Source: Parageobacillus thermantarcticus
GTDB taxonomy: Bacteria > Bacillota > Bacilli > Bacillales > Anoxybacillaceae
Direction of reading: 5' to 3'
DNA length: 64,000 bases
Assembly (NCBI RefSeq): GCF_900111865.1
Contig: NZ_FOJS01000006.1
Span: forward strand, 1-64,000
Shown here: positions 35,442 to 44,170 of the stretch, one piece after another
Layout of the letters: each line of letters opens with the position of its first letter
Position numbering within the stretch: position 1 is the stretch's first letter
Position numbers and translations under genes: made by a program
Notes under the pieces: generated by a model
Databases searched by the model: none
The model's input: the letters and a program-made list of their open reading frames with translations, nothing else
What the model was told of the DNA's origin: nothing

Positions 35442-37393
35442 GTGAATAACAATCCATTAAATATCATTCAATTGATTTGTATATTTATGTTGTCCATCGG
35501 GCTAATGAATCATGTCATTGTAATTCCACTGCTGTTAGACGCAGCCGGTCGTGATGCGTGGATTTCGGCAATCATGGCTCTTGGCGCATTGCCATTATGG
35601 CTTCCGCTCTTGTATTTTGTCATGAAACAATCCAAGCAAATGAATTTATTTTTATGGTTAAAAACAGAATTTAAAAGCGCCATTGCATATTTCGTAGCCA
35701 TTCTTGGAAGCCTATTATTACTGGTTATCAGCTATATTACACTCAGCGACACGGTTACGTTTACTACTACTACCTACTTAACGCGTACACCCGATTGGGC
35801 CATTTTGTTAACTTTAACAGTAATGTGCTTTTATAACGCCTATCATGGCATACCATCCATTGCAAAGACAGCTGTCATCCTTTTACCATTCGTTTTTATT
35901 TTTGGGATTTTTGATCATAGCGGTTTGGAAACACTCATCATTTCCGAACAAACTTTACGTGATCATTTTTCTCGCTGTAAAGATGTGGCGATTCTTACCG
36001 CGACGATTCAACCGGACAACACCGCTAGCGGCGCGCTCACCTTAGTGTTCGTCTATTGCGAGGAGCTGTGTGACACCCAACTGATGAAACAAGTTATATT
36101 TCCGATGTTTCACGAAATGTGCCGTAAATATCCTTGCCATTCAGTGAACGAAATTGAGGCAAACAAACTGTTGCCAATGGAGTTGCTTGGAAAAGAAGTG
36201 CTGATGGATGATCTGGACTATCATCTCTTTAACGGTGATTTATTAGTCTACTTTCAGGAAGCCGATGTTTTATATTCCCTCACGCTTGCCAATCCGCCGA
36301 ACCGCGATCCGGAAGAACCAAACACGGAAGTGTCCATCCGCGGTCCGAAAGACGGCTTTATTGAGGAAATTTCAAAAAACGTCGCACTCATCCGCAAGCG
36401 GATAAAATCTTATAAGCTCTGCTATGAACAATTTATCGTCGGAACAAGAAGCCAAACAAAAGTGGGATTAATGTACATCGATGACATCGCAAATCGCGAA
36501 ATGATTCATGAAGTGAAAAAAGAATTTTGCAGTTAAATATTGATTCCATTATGAGTACCAATCAGTTGGAAGAACTGATTGGCGATAAACGTTTCTCGCT
36601 GTTTCCTTTATTTGCCTATACAGGACGCCCAGATTTTGCGGCAAATAGTTTATTGAATGGAAGATTTGTCATTTTGCTGGACGGGGTTCCTACCGTCATC
36701 ATCGGTCCGGGAAACTTAATGTTTTTGCTGAATACATCAGAAGACAACGTTACAACACCTATCTTTGTCATTTTTCAGAGACTCCTTCGCTTTATGGGAA
36801 TTTCGTTGGCTATTTATTTGCCCGGATTTTGGACCGCCTTATTATCTTTCCATCCAGGAGAAATACCATTCACTCTCTTAGGAACGGTTGTGCTTTCTAG
36901 ACAGGGAGTGCCGCTGCCTGTCCCACTGGAAATGTTTATCATGGTCGGGTTGTTCGAAATTTTTAAAGAAGCGGGCATGCGCCTGCCGTTAGCGATCGGG
37001 CAAACGTTATCGGTTGTCGGCGGATTGATTATCGGACAATCGGCTGTCAACGCTGGCTTATTCACACCAGGAAGCCTTGTCGTTGCCGCCATTTCCGTTA
37101 TCGCCGCGTTTACGTTAGTGAATCAAAATTTGTCAGGAACCGTGACGTTATTGCGCTTTATTGTCTTAGCGACTTCTTCTGTGCTAGGGTTATTTGGGTT
37201 TATCGCTTCTTTATTTTTACTTTTGACATATGTAGCGAATTTAAAAACATTTGGGATTCCGTATCTTACTCCGCTCTCTCCTCCAACCATGGATATTTTC
37301 AAAGTCTTAATTCCGAATGGTTGGAAACAATTCAAAAAAAGAGCAGGGTTGGTAAAACCGAAGGATGATACACCAAGGGGGGAAGCAAATTGA
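35442..37393 (+). CDS. GerAB(N-half)-GerAA fusion germination protein, frameshifted
   Basis: From GTG 35442 (AAAGGG 7 bases upstream) the first 155 residues are a GerAB-type permease start (IIQLICIFMLSIGLMNHVIV, about five helices, ending LLPFVFIFGIF). Without a break the frame then becomes a GerAA hydrophilic domain (SEQTLRDHFSRCKDVAIL, VSIRGPKDGFIEEISKNVAL). It ends at FCS/36536 because a T-run (36525-36528) is one base short; the next frame carries on as LQLNIDSIMSTNQLEELIGD and the full GerAA membrane domain to 37393. A deletion between ancestral B and A genes is the simplest origin. Confidence 0.78.
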
Positions 37394-38532
37394 AACGCAA
37401 AACAGCCTTTCCCTTGATCCTCTCTATCTTTTTGTTGGCAGGATGCTGGGGAGCACAAAATATTGATCATCTTTTTTATGTTGGTGCAATTGGTGTAGAT
37501 TATAAGGATGATCAGTTTATCGTTTATGTGGCCTTCACTAGCTTTACCGGATTAGCGAAAGTCGAGAGCGGAGGTGCCAAGGAAAAATCGGGCATTGCCA
37601 TTGGAAAAGCCAAAGGCGAATCGTTTAATATTGCCACCGATAACCTGTATTCTTCTATTCAACGAATGGTGTCATGGGCGCATGTGAAAAGTATTGTGTT
37701 TACAAAAAGAGCGCTGAAGAAAGTAGTATTAGAAGACGTCTTAGACGTTTTAGACCGATATAACGAAATCAGGAATACAATATGGGTTTATGCGACAGAT
37801 GAACCGTTAACAAAACTTTTCTTTGGAGCAACACCAGTTTTGCATACATCTCCATACTATTCTTTATTATCCAATCCTGAAGAGATTTCTCAGCAAAGTT
37901 CATTTATTTGGCCGATTCGCTTAAATCGCTTTGTAGCTGACATCCATGAGCCTTCCAAAACAGGGCAACTTCCCTATCTCAACATTGCGGCACACAATTG
38001 GCAGGAAGATGAAGAAAAAAAGCTGATGTTAAATTTAAAAGGAATGTGCTTTATAAACGATTATGAACTTCAAAAATGTTTTGATCGCTCTAAGTTGCTT
38101 GGAATCAGATGGCTGGAAAAAGAAAAAAGCAGGGTCACTATTTATGTGAAAAAAAGCAATAAAGTAGTCGCATCGATCACCGTTCTTCATCCGGAGTCAA
38201 AAATTTCCTACCAACGTAACGGAAATACTCCCGTATTTAACATAGACGTATCCATCAGTGGGAATGTGATTGAGTTAAGGGAAAAGTTAACGGAAAAACA
38301 GCTAATCCGCCTAGCGCAAAAAACGGTGGAAGAGGAAATAAGAGGACTCTACAAGTTAGGGCTAAAATACGATATCGATACCCTTAACCTTTCTGAAACG
38401 TTGTATCGCCAAAATCCAGAAGATTGGAAGAAGTTTTCTAAAAATGGAAAGATTTCATTAACGGATGAAAACTTAAAAAAGATCAACGTAAAAATCTCCA
38501 TTGATACATCTGGGAAGGAGAAATTACGGTGA
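37390..38532 (+). CDS. Spore germination lipoprotein, GerAC-type (second operon)
   Basis: A 380-residue lipoprotein with signal peptide and lipobox LLAGC, followed by WGAQNIDHLFYVGAIGVDYK and a Ger(x)C C-terminal domain (GLKYDIDTLNLSETLYRQNP). It starts at TTG, 4 bases after a GGGGGGAAG ribosome site, and overlaps the A-type gene by 4 bp (TTGA). It appears intact although its partner is frameshifted. Confidence 0.83.
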   Translation: MKRKTAFPLILSIFLLAGCWGAQNIDHLFYVGAIGVDYKDDQFIVYVAFTSFTGLAKVESGGAKEKSGIAIGKAKGESFNIATDNLYSSIQRMVSWAHVKSIVFTKRALKKVVLEDVLDVLDRYNEIRNTIWVYATDEPLTKLFFGATPVLHTSPYYSLLSNPEEISQQSSFIWPIRLNRFVADIHEPSKTGQLPYLNIAAHNWQEDEEKKLMLNLKGMCFINDYELQKCFDRSKLLGIRWLEKEKSRVTIYVKKSNKVVASITVLHPESKISYQRNGNTPVFNIDVSISGNVIELREKLTEKQLIRLAQKTVEEEIRGLYKLGLKYDIDTLNLSETLYRQNPEDWKKFSKNGKISLTDENLKKINVKISIDTSGKEKLR

Positions 38533-38628
38533 TAATGTATTGTAAAAACTTTCTTTATCTCATCACCACAAATAAGTTATTATAATAAAATGTTTCCGAA
38601 AGAAAAAGTCGTTCACTTCCCAATAAAA

Positions 38629-38668
38629 GCAAAAAGGCTGTCTTCGCAAGAAACGAAGTCAGCCTTCC
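38629..38668. terminator. Terminator between gerC and the DUF6501 gene
   Basis: AAGGCTG-CTTCG and CGAAG-CAGCCTT pair with one mismatch; on the minus strand TTTTTGCTTTT follows. It probably serves both convergent units. Confidence 0.7.
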
Positions 38669-38763
38669 TTCATTTGCATATAAAGCTGACGGTTCAATGA
38701 TTCCTGATTTGCAGAATGTTAGGAGGTTGCGCACCTTTTCCTAAGCCGTCTCCCTGCGCCTTT

Positions 38764-38967
38764 TTATACTTCCTCGAAATAGTCTTTATAAAACCCGCCG
38801 ATTTTCCCGGTGTTATCAATAATAAAATAAAATTCTTCTGTTTCGTTTTTCACTTCATATGTTTTCCCTGGCGTCAGCACATGGTCAACGATGTATTTTT
38901 CCGCGTTGGTATGTACACATTTCACTTTTTTTAATGTTGGCCGTTTTAACCAAGTGTGATGTATCAT
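38764..38967 (-). CDS. DUF6501-family small protein
   Basis: A 67-residue protein rich in K, E and V: MIHHTWLKRPTLKKVKCVHT, then DHVLTPGKTYEVKNETEEFY, and a terminal GGFYKDYFEEV. This matches the Bacillaceae family I know as DUF6501, function unknown. The start used has GGGGAG 7 bases upstream; an ATG nine codons earlier precedes it. It follows the NETI gene by 28 bp and is likely co-transcribed. Confidence 0.72.
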   Translation of the reverse strand: MIHHTWLKRPTLKKVKCVHTNAEKYIVDHVLTPGKTYEVKNETEEFYFIIDNTGKIGGFYKDYFEEV

Positions 38968-38995
38968 GTACGACTCCCCTTTTTCTGTCATCATA

Positions 38996-39106
38996 CTACT
39001 TCCATTTTAGCGGTATTTCGATTTGGCCGCAATATCCTTCTGCTTTTATGCGTTCCAGGCATTTGTCAATCGTTTCGCATTCTTCGACGACAAATATCTT
39101 TTTCAT
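38996..39106 (-). CDS. NETI-motif small protein, 36 aa
   Basis: ATG 39106 is preceded by AGGGGG at 9 bases. The product MKKIFVVEECETIDKCLERI, then KAEGYCGQIEIPLKWK, matches the NETI-motif family (B. subtilis YebG type), in which ENETI is followed by (D/E)xCLxRIKxEGY; here it reads ECETI. Function unknown. It leads a small operon with the DUF6501 gene. Confidence 0.68.
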   Translation of the reverse strand: MKKIFVVEECETIDKCLERIKAEGYCGQIEIPLKWK

Positions 39107-39123
39107 GCCCATCATCCCCCTTG

Positions 39124-39173
39124 TCGCCCTTGACGTCCCTTTCGCACCTTTGGCGGGTGTTGGTCAAGGGCGA
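39124..39173 (-). other. 11-bp inverted repeat in the NETI operon leader
   Basis: TCGCCCTTGAC (39124-39134) and GTCAAGGGCGA (39163-39173) are exact complements 28 bases apart, with an inner CACC/GGTG pair. The stem ends 10 bases before the ribosome site of the NETI gene, so it could control translation or be a relic repeat. Confidence 0.5.
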
Positions 39174-39273
39174 ATCCGGCTCCAAGGATGCCTCACGATG
39201 CTCCATGGGATGGCGGATGTGGAGTTTTCATAGAACTTTTGACGCTACCTTCTTTTTTAACTCAAGCGATAAG

Positions 39274-39303
39274 AAAAACCACCCTTCCCATCGGAAAGGT
39301 GGC
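39274..39303 (-). terminator. Terminator of the MarR-EmrA-EmrB operon
   Basis: CCACC-TTTCC and GGAAG-GGTGG pair on the minus strand and TTTTTCTT follows, 10 bp past the transporter stop. Confidence 0.7.
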
Positions 39304-39312
39304 TAGTATGTT

Positions 39313-41016
39313 TTAGGAAGAAGACGGAGCGTTTCGTTTTTTTCCTCTTAAGAAAAACGCTAAAATGAGCGCGAGAAACGCGAGCCCTGTCGCGACAAAA
39401 AACGCGTCGTTAATGCCTTCTATCGCGGAACGCTGCTGCACGATGCCATACAAAAGCTGCGCGATTGCCTCATCGCTTGGAATGACTTGTTTTAACTGCG
39501 CCACTATATCTAAGAAGAACGGATTGTTTTCCGTCATTTCGTTGCGATAATTTTCCGCATGAAACTTTGTGCGGTTCGACATGACGGTAACGAGAAACGC
39601 GGTACCAAGCGAAGCGGCGACTTGCCGCAATGTATTTGCCATCGCCGTTCCATGGCTGTATAAATGGCGCGGCAACGCGTTGAGCCCTTCCGTCATAATC
39701 GGCATCCCTAGCATCGACATGCCGAACATACGGAAAATGTATAACATCAAAATATGGCTGTATGGCGTATCCATTGTCAGCTTGCTGAACTCCCATGTCG
39801 TCACGACCGTAATGACTAGACCGACAATCGCAAGCATCCGCGCGCCGATGCGGTCAAAAATCCAACCGGAAATCGGCGACATGATAGCCATTACGATCGC
39901 TCCAGGCAAAAGCAGCAAGCCGGCGTCAAGCGGCGTAAAACCGCGCAAGTTTTGCAAATAAACCGGAAGCAGCACCATCGCGGCAAACAAGGCCATGTTG
40001 ATGACACAGCCAATAATTGTAGATAATGTAAAGACGTTATATTTAAACACTCGAAAGTTTAAAATTGGGTTTTCCACCGTCAACGAACGCCACGTAAATA
40101 AAATAAGGAATACAACACCGACGATAATCGACACGATAACGTTCGTCTGCACCCAACCGTTGCTTCCCGCTTCGCTAAATCCATATAGCACACCGCCAAA
40201 ACCGATCGTCGAATAAATCGCTCCGCGCCAATCGAGTGGCGGGTTACCTGTTTTCGACGTATCTTTTAACCAAAGAAAAGCTAGCACAATATCAATTATC
40301 GCAATCGGTAATACGACGTAGAATAAAAGGCGCCACGAATAGTGATCAACGATCCATCCGGATAACGTTGGGCCGACAGCCGGCGCAAACATCATCGCGA
40401 TTCCGACCGTTCCCATCGCAACTCCGCGTTTTTCTGGCGGAAAAATATTTAACATAATAACCATCATCAATTGCATAATAATCCCCGCACCGATCGCTTG
40501 AATAAGGCGGCCGGTTAGCATGACGGCGAAGGAAGGAGCGACTGAACAAATAAAGGCGCCGATCGCAAAAAATGCCATCCCCGCAAGAAACAATTTCTTC
40601 GTAGGAAACTTCGCGATCAAAAAAGGGCTGATCGGAATCAACACACCGTTAATGAGCATGTATCCTGTGACAAGCCACTGAATCGTCGACGTTTCCACGT
40701 TAAAATCGTTCATCATATGCGGAAGTGCGACATTAATGAGCGTCTGATTCAAAATCGCCACAAACGCTCCAAGCATAATCGTAGCCACTACTTTAGCCCG
40801 ACTATCGCCAATATTCGCCAATTCCGCTTGGCGCGGCGGCGCCGCTGTCGAAGCGGTCTCCACATTACGATTTACCATGATGCCGTTCGAAAGCTCCGCT
40901 TTTTCCGCGTCACGCGGGACGGGTGCGCTTTTTCGTCTTCTCACCGCAACATTGATAACAGCGAGAACGACAACGGAAAATATAATATAACCAGTTAAAA
41001 ACGTTGACATATCCAA
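39313..41016 (-). CDS. DHA2-family MFS drug exporter (EmrB-like)
   Basis: A 567-residue MFS protein with 14 core helices. Motif AFVAILNQTLINVALPHMMN with motif D2, then GRLIQAIGAGIIMQ and motif C GVAMGTVGIAMMFAPAVGPT, are standard for the QacA/EmrB drug:proton antiporters. Unusually the core is preceded by a separate hydrophobic helix (about 5-25) and a 55-residue polar linker. It is last in an operon with MarR and HlyD-type genes, so it should work with that adaptor. Confidence 0.87.
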   Translation of the reverse strand: MDMSTFLTGYIIFSVVVLAVINVAVRRRKSAPVPRDAEKAELSNGIMVNRNVETASTAAPPRQAELANIGDSRAKVVATIMLGAFVAILNQTLINVALPHMMNDFNVETSTIQWLVTGYMLINGVLIPISPFLIAKFPTKKLFLAGMAFFAIGAFICSVAPSFAVMLTGRLIQAIGAGIIMQLMMVIMLNIFPPEKRGVAMGTVGIAMMFAPAVGPTLSGWIVDHYSWRLLFYVVLPIAIIDIVLAFLWLKDTSKTGNPPLDWRGAIYSTIGFGGVLYGFSEAGSNGWVQTNVIVSIIVGVVFLILFTWRSLTVENPILNFRVFKYNVFTLSTIIGCVINMALFAAMVLLPVYLQNLRGFTPLDAGLLLLPGAIVMAIMSPISGWIFDRIGARMLAIVGLVITVVTTWEFSKLTMDTPYSHILMLYIFRMFGMSMLGMPIMTEGLNALPRHLYSHGTAMANTLRQVAASLGTAFLVTVMSNRTKFHAENYRNEMTENNPFFLDIVAQLKQVIPSDEAIAQLLYGIVQQRSAIEGINDAFFVATGLAFLALILAFFLRGKKRNAPSSS

Positions 41017-41020
41017 TCAC

Positions 41021-41659
41021 CTACTTGTGAATGCGAACAGTGACGTTCATTCCTGGTACTAGCCCCGCCCCGTTATCATCGTCAATCGAAATCGTAACCG
41101 GAATTACTTGCGTCACTTTCGTATAGTTGCCTGTATTATTGGAACTTGGCAACAAGCTAAACGTATTGGCAGTCGCATATCCAAGCTTCTCTACTTTCCC
41201 CGTAAATTTGCGATCTGGATAGGCGTCCACATAAATATCAACATCTTGGCCTACTTTGACATCTTCAATATCTGTTTCTTCTATATTTGCCGTCACCCAT
41301 AAATCGTCTAAATCATAGCCGCGCGCCAACGTCATTCCCGCTGGGACAAACGAATTTTCGACGGCATTTTGTTGGACGATCGTCATATGATGTGGAACGG
41401 TGATCGGAATGTTATGTTTCCCGTCTGATACTTCACCGATTTGATCGCCGCTATTAAACGTTTTCCCAACGTTTCCCGACCAGCTTGTCAATTTTCCGGA
41501 ATACGGCGAAGCAATCGAAATCGCCTGTCCGTCGATGCGAGCATTGTCTGTTTTAATATAGTTGGTTGCTTCATTAAAATAATAATATGCAGCAAAACCG
41601 CCGCCGACTAGCAAAATGAGAACGATAATATTTAACGCGATTAATCGTTTTACGTTCAC
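41021..41659 (-). CDS. HlyD/EmrA-family efflux adaptor
   Basis: A 212-residue protein with one N-terminal anchor (about 7-28), then a biotinyl-lipoyl-like hairpin (TDNARIDGQAISIASPYSGK) and a beta-barrel domain (DLDDLWVTANIEETDIEDVK). It lacks the long coiled hairpin of Gram-negative EmrA, normal for Gram-positive adaptors. Four bases separate it from the transporter gene. Confidence 0.83.
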   Translation of the reverse strand: MNVKRLIALNIIVLILLVGGGFAAYYYFNEATNYIKTDNARIDGQAISIASPYSGKLTSWSGNVGKTFNSGDQIGEVSDGKHNIPITVPHHMTIVQQNAVENSFVPAGMTLARGYDLDDLWVTANIEETDIEDVKVGQDVDIYVDAYPDRKFTGKVEKLGYATANTFSLLPSSNNTGNYTKVTQVIPVTISIDDDNGAGLVPGMNVTVRIHK

Positions 41660-41663
41660 TTTC

Positions 41664-42104
41664 TTATTCCTCCCCTAATAAAATATTTTTCATTTTTTGC
41701 TGGATTGAAAGAAATTGCAAAATTTCTTCCATATCAATAGTTTGTTCGATTTTTCGTAGCCGTTGCAAAAGGATGGATTCATGATTAAACGCTTCTTTAA
41801 TCGTCTGTCTGCCTTTATCGGTCAAACTTAATATCACAGCACGGCGGTCTTCTTTCGACGTCTCCCGTGCCACCAACCCGGCGCTGACAAGACGGTCGAC
41901 CGTACCGCTGACGTTGCTGTTGCTTAAATTTAATTTTTCCGCCAAATCGTTCAGCCGGATATTTTCTTTTTTCCATAACGTGTAAAGAATCATTAGTTGC
42001 ACTTCTGTAATACCTACCCGGGCCGCATCTTCGCGGACGAGCCGGTACAACGCTTTTTGCATTCGAAACACCGAATACAGAATTTCTCGCCCAAGCTGTT
42101 CCAT
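41664..42104 (-). CDS. MarR-family transcriptional regulator
   Basis: A 146-residue winged-helix protein: LNDLAEKLNLSNSNVSGTVD is the recognition helix region and SKEDRRAVILSLTDKGRQTI the wing. First gene of the efflux operon; by analogy it represses the operon and is released by a substrate drug. Two palindromes in its promoter are the probable operators. Confidence 0.85.
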   Translation of the reverse strand: MEQLGREILYSVFRMQKALYRLVREDAARVGITEVQLMILYTLWKKENIRLNDLAEKLNLSNSNVSGTVDRLVSAGLVARETSKEDRRAVILSLTDKGRQTIKEAFNHESILLQRLRKIEQTIDMEEILQFLSIQQKMKNILLGEE

Positions 42105-42132
42105 AAGCCCCCCTCCTCATTATGTATAATAG

Positions 42133-42198
42133 AAATAATTCCAATACGAATTATTTTTATACGAAGTATAATTATAACATGCTTATGTTATAAATCAA
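42133..42198 (-). promoter_or_regulatory. marR operon promoter with two palindromes
   Basis: TTGATT (42198-42193) and TATAAT (42176-42171) are 16 bp apart on the minus strand. ATAACATGCTTATGTTAT (42174-42191) fills the spacer and AAATAATTC/GAATTATTT (42133-42156) lies downstream of the -10. Both fit MarR-type operators. Confidence 0.55.
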
Positions 42199-42231
42199 CT
42201 ATATTGTTTCGTTTTGGATAAAAAACTGCAT

Positions 42232-42476
42232 GAGAAAAGCCGATCTCCGCAAGAGATCGGCTTTTCACTCACCTTTACGTACCGCCGCGTTTGCCGTTGG
42301 TTGAATGCAGTTTCTCAACCACACTCCACCAGGTGGGTGTTCGCAGAAACGTTCCTGTCGTCCTCAAACCTACCAAAAGTAGGGAGGCATGACATTCCCG
42401 TTTCGATGTAGAACTCCCTTTCTATTGCCATCGGTTGAAACTCATTCTTCAACGTACAACGCAGCGTTTTTAGTGA
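42232..42476 (-). ncRNA. Probable structured non-coding RNA (rod-like, possibly 6S-type)
   Basis: A promoter, no ORF and a strong terminator define a transcript of about 245 nt (about 190 nt before the terminator). The predicted RNA starts with CGCTGCGTT, which pairs with AACGCGGCG near 42282-42291. Inside, GTTGAA-GAATGAG-TTTCAACC pairs with GGTTGA-AACT-CATTCAAC, and both the apical CCTAC/GTAGG hairpin and CCACC/GGTGG arm are stable. The 5' half thus folds on the 3' half into a long rod with a central bubble, as 6S RNA does. I do not recognise 6S sequence blocks, so the family is open. Confidence 0.5.
42235..42265. terminator. Terminator of the structured RNA
   Basis: AAAAGCCGATCTC and GAGATCGGCTTTT form a perfect 13-bp stem with a 5-base loop; T-runs are short on both strands. 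Confidence 0.8.
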
Positions 42477-42481
42477 TTATT

Positions 42482-42510
42482 ATCATACATAATCTTTCTT
42501 TTTTTTTCAA
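42482..42510 (-). promoter_or_regulatory. Promoter of the structured RNA
   Basis: TTGAAA (42510-42505), a 17-bp A-rich spacer and TATGAT (42487-42482) on the minus strand, with the transcript expected to begin near 42475. Confidence 0.6.
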
Positions 42511-42595
42511 GTGGTCGACTTACTTATTTCAGCATATATAAACGGCATACATAATAATGACAAGTTTAACGCTTTTCGTTAAGCTTATTTTTTAA

Positions 42596-44158
42596 TTATA
42601 CCGGATATACGCCATGTTTTCTTTCCGAGAACGTCATATATTTGGACATGTATGCTGCAAAACGGCGGATTAGTTCATCGCGCAAGTCGTTTGGCGCGAT
42701 AATACCGTCGACGACCATTTCTGACGCAAGCCGGTAAATATCGATATCACGGCGGTATTCTTCACGTTTTTTTTCAACAAAGGCCGCGCGCTCTTCCTCC
42801 GGCAATTCGGCAATTTTATTCGCATAGACAGCGTTGACGGCTGCTTCCGGCCCCATGACGGCGATTTGCGCGTTTGGAAACGCTAAGCAGCAGTCCGGTT
42901 CAAACGCCGGCCCGGCCATCGCATACAGCCCAGCGCCGTATGCCTTGCGCACGATGATCGAAATTTTCGGCACGGTCGCTTCCGACATCGCTGAAATCAT
43001 TTTCGCTCCATGGCGGATGATGCCAGCGCGTTCGACTTTTGTTCCGATCATAAAACCTGGAACATCGGCTAAAAAGAGAAGCGGAATGTTAAACGCATCG
43101 CAAAGAGTGATAAATTTCGCCGCTTTGTCGGCGGAATCATGGAACAAGACACCGCCTTTGACGCGCGGCTGATTGGCGATAATGCCGATCGACTGACCGT
43201 TTAAACGGGCAAGCCCAGTAATAATTTCCGGCGCAAACAACTTTTTGATTTCACAAAACGAATCTTCGTCGATCACGCGCTCGATGAGATCGTACATATT
43301 AAACGGGGCGTTTTGGTTCGACGGAATAATATCTTCAATCGTTTTTTCAAACGCTTTTGTCGGTTTCGCTTCCGCAACTGGCGGCTTTTCGCCGCAATGA
43401 GCCGGAAAATAGGATAGGTAGCGGCGGGCATAGGCGATCGCCTCTTCCTCCGTTTTCACCAGCACATCGCCGCAGCCGGAAACAGTGCAATGCATGCGAG
43501 CGCCGCCCATTTCTTCAAGCGTCACTTTTTCGCCGATCACCATTTCCGCCATGCGCGGCGAGCCTAAATACATCGAGGCGTTACCTTCGACCATGATGAC
43601 AATGTCGCAAAACGCCGGAATATATGCGCCACCAGCCGCGGACGGGCCAAACAAGAGGCAAACTTGCGGCACTTTTCCCGATAATTTCACTTGGTTATAA
43701 AAGATGCGCCCCGCGCCGCGCCGTCCCGGGAACATTTCGATTTGATCCGTGATGCGCGCCCCGGCCGAGTCGACTAGATAAAGAATCGGGCAGCGCAATT
43801 TTTCCGCTGTTTCTTGAATGCGGATGATTTTTTCTACCGTCCGAGCTCCCCAAGAACCCGCTTTCACCGTAGAGTCGTTCGCCATGACGCATACCGTTTG
43901 GCCGTTGATTTTTCCAACCCCCGTCACAACACCATCCGCAGGAAGCCCATCAGCAAGGCAGTTTGCAAAGAGCGCGTCTTCAAATTCGAGCCCGTTATCC
44001 AACAGCAATTTTAAGCGGTCGCGGACAAACAGCTTTCCTTGCGCCGCATTTTTTTCGTGGTATTTTGGCGCTCCTCCTTGTTCAATTTGCCGAATTCGTT
44101 CCTGTAATTGCTCTGTCAGCACCACATTTTGTCTTTTCATGACATCGTTTGGTTGCAT
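42596..44158 (-). CDS. yngE: Acyl-CoA carboxylase carboxyltransferase subunit (methylcrotonyl-CoA type)
   Basis: A 520-residue carboxyltransferase beta/alpha fused subunit (family length about 510-540). CLADGLPADGVVTGVGKING, GPSAAGGAYIPAFCDIVIMV and the oxyanion-hole KAYGAGLYAMAGPAFEPD are typical of methylcrotonyl- and propionyl-CoA carboxylases. AGGAGG lies 8 bases before ATG. It is last of a seven-gene operon in exactly the order of B. subtilis yngJ-I-HA-HB-G-F-E, which favours methylcrotonyl-CoA as substrate (leucine breakdown). Confidence 0.87.
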   Translation of the reverse strand: MQPNDVMKRQNVVLTEQLQERIRQIEQGGAPKYHEKNAAQGKLFVRDRLKLLLDNGLEFEDALFANCLADGLPADGVVTGVGKINGQTVCVMANDSTVKAGSWGARTVEKIIRIQETAEKLRCPILYLVDSAGARITDQIEMFPGRRGAGRIFYNQVKLSGKVPQVCLLFGPSAAGGAYIPAFCDIVIMVEGNASMYLGSPRMAEMVIGEKVTLEEMGGARMHCTVSGCGDVLVKTEEEAIAYARRYLSYFPAHCGEKPPVAEAKPTKAFEKTIEDIIPSNQNAPFNMYDLIERVIDEDSFCEIKKLFAPEIITGLARLNGQSIGIIANQPRVKGGVLFHDSADKAAKFITLCDAFNIPLLFLADVPGFMIGTKVERAGIIRHGAKMISAMSEATVPKISIIVRKAYGAGLYAMAGPAFEPDCCLAFPNAQIAVMGPEAAVNAVYANKIAELPEEERAAFVEKKREEYRRDIDIYRLASEMVVDGIIAPNDLRDELIRRFAAYMSKYMTFSERKHGVYPV

Positions 44159-44170
44159 GCTGCCTTCCTC

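Noticed and set aside
42266-42476. Structured RNA as a known riboswitch (SAM, TPP, lysine, cobalamin, glycine, T-box)
   Set aside because: None of the conserved core words of these families is visible, and no gene starts downstream within reach of the terminator on that strand.
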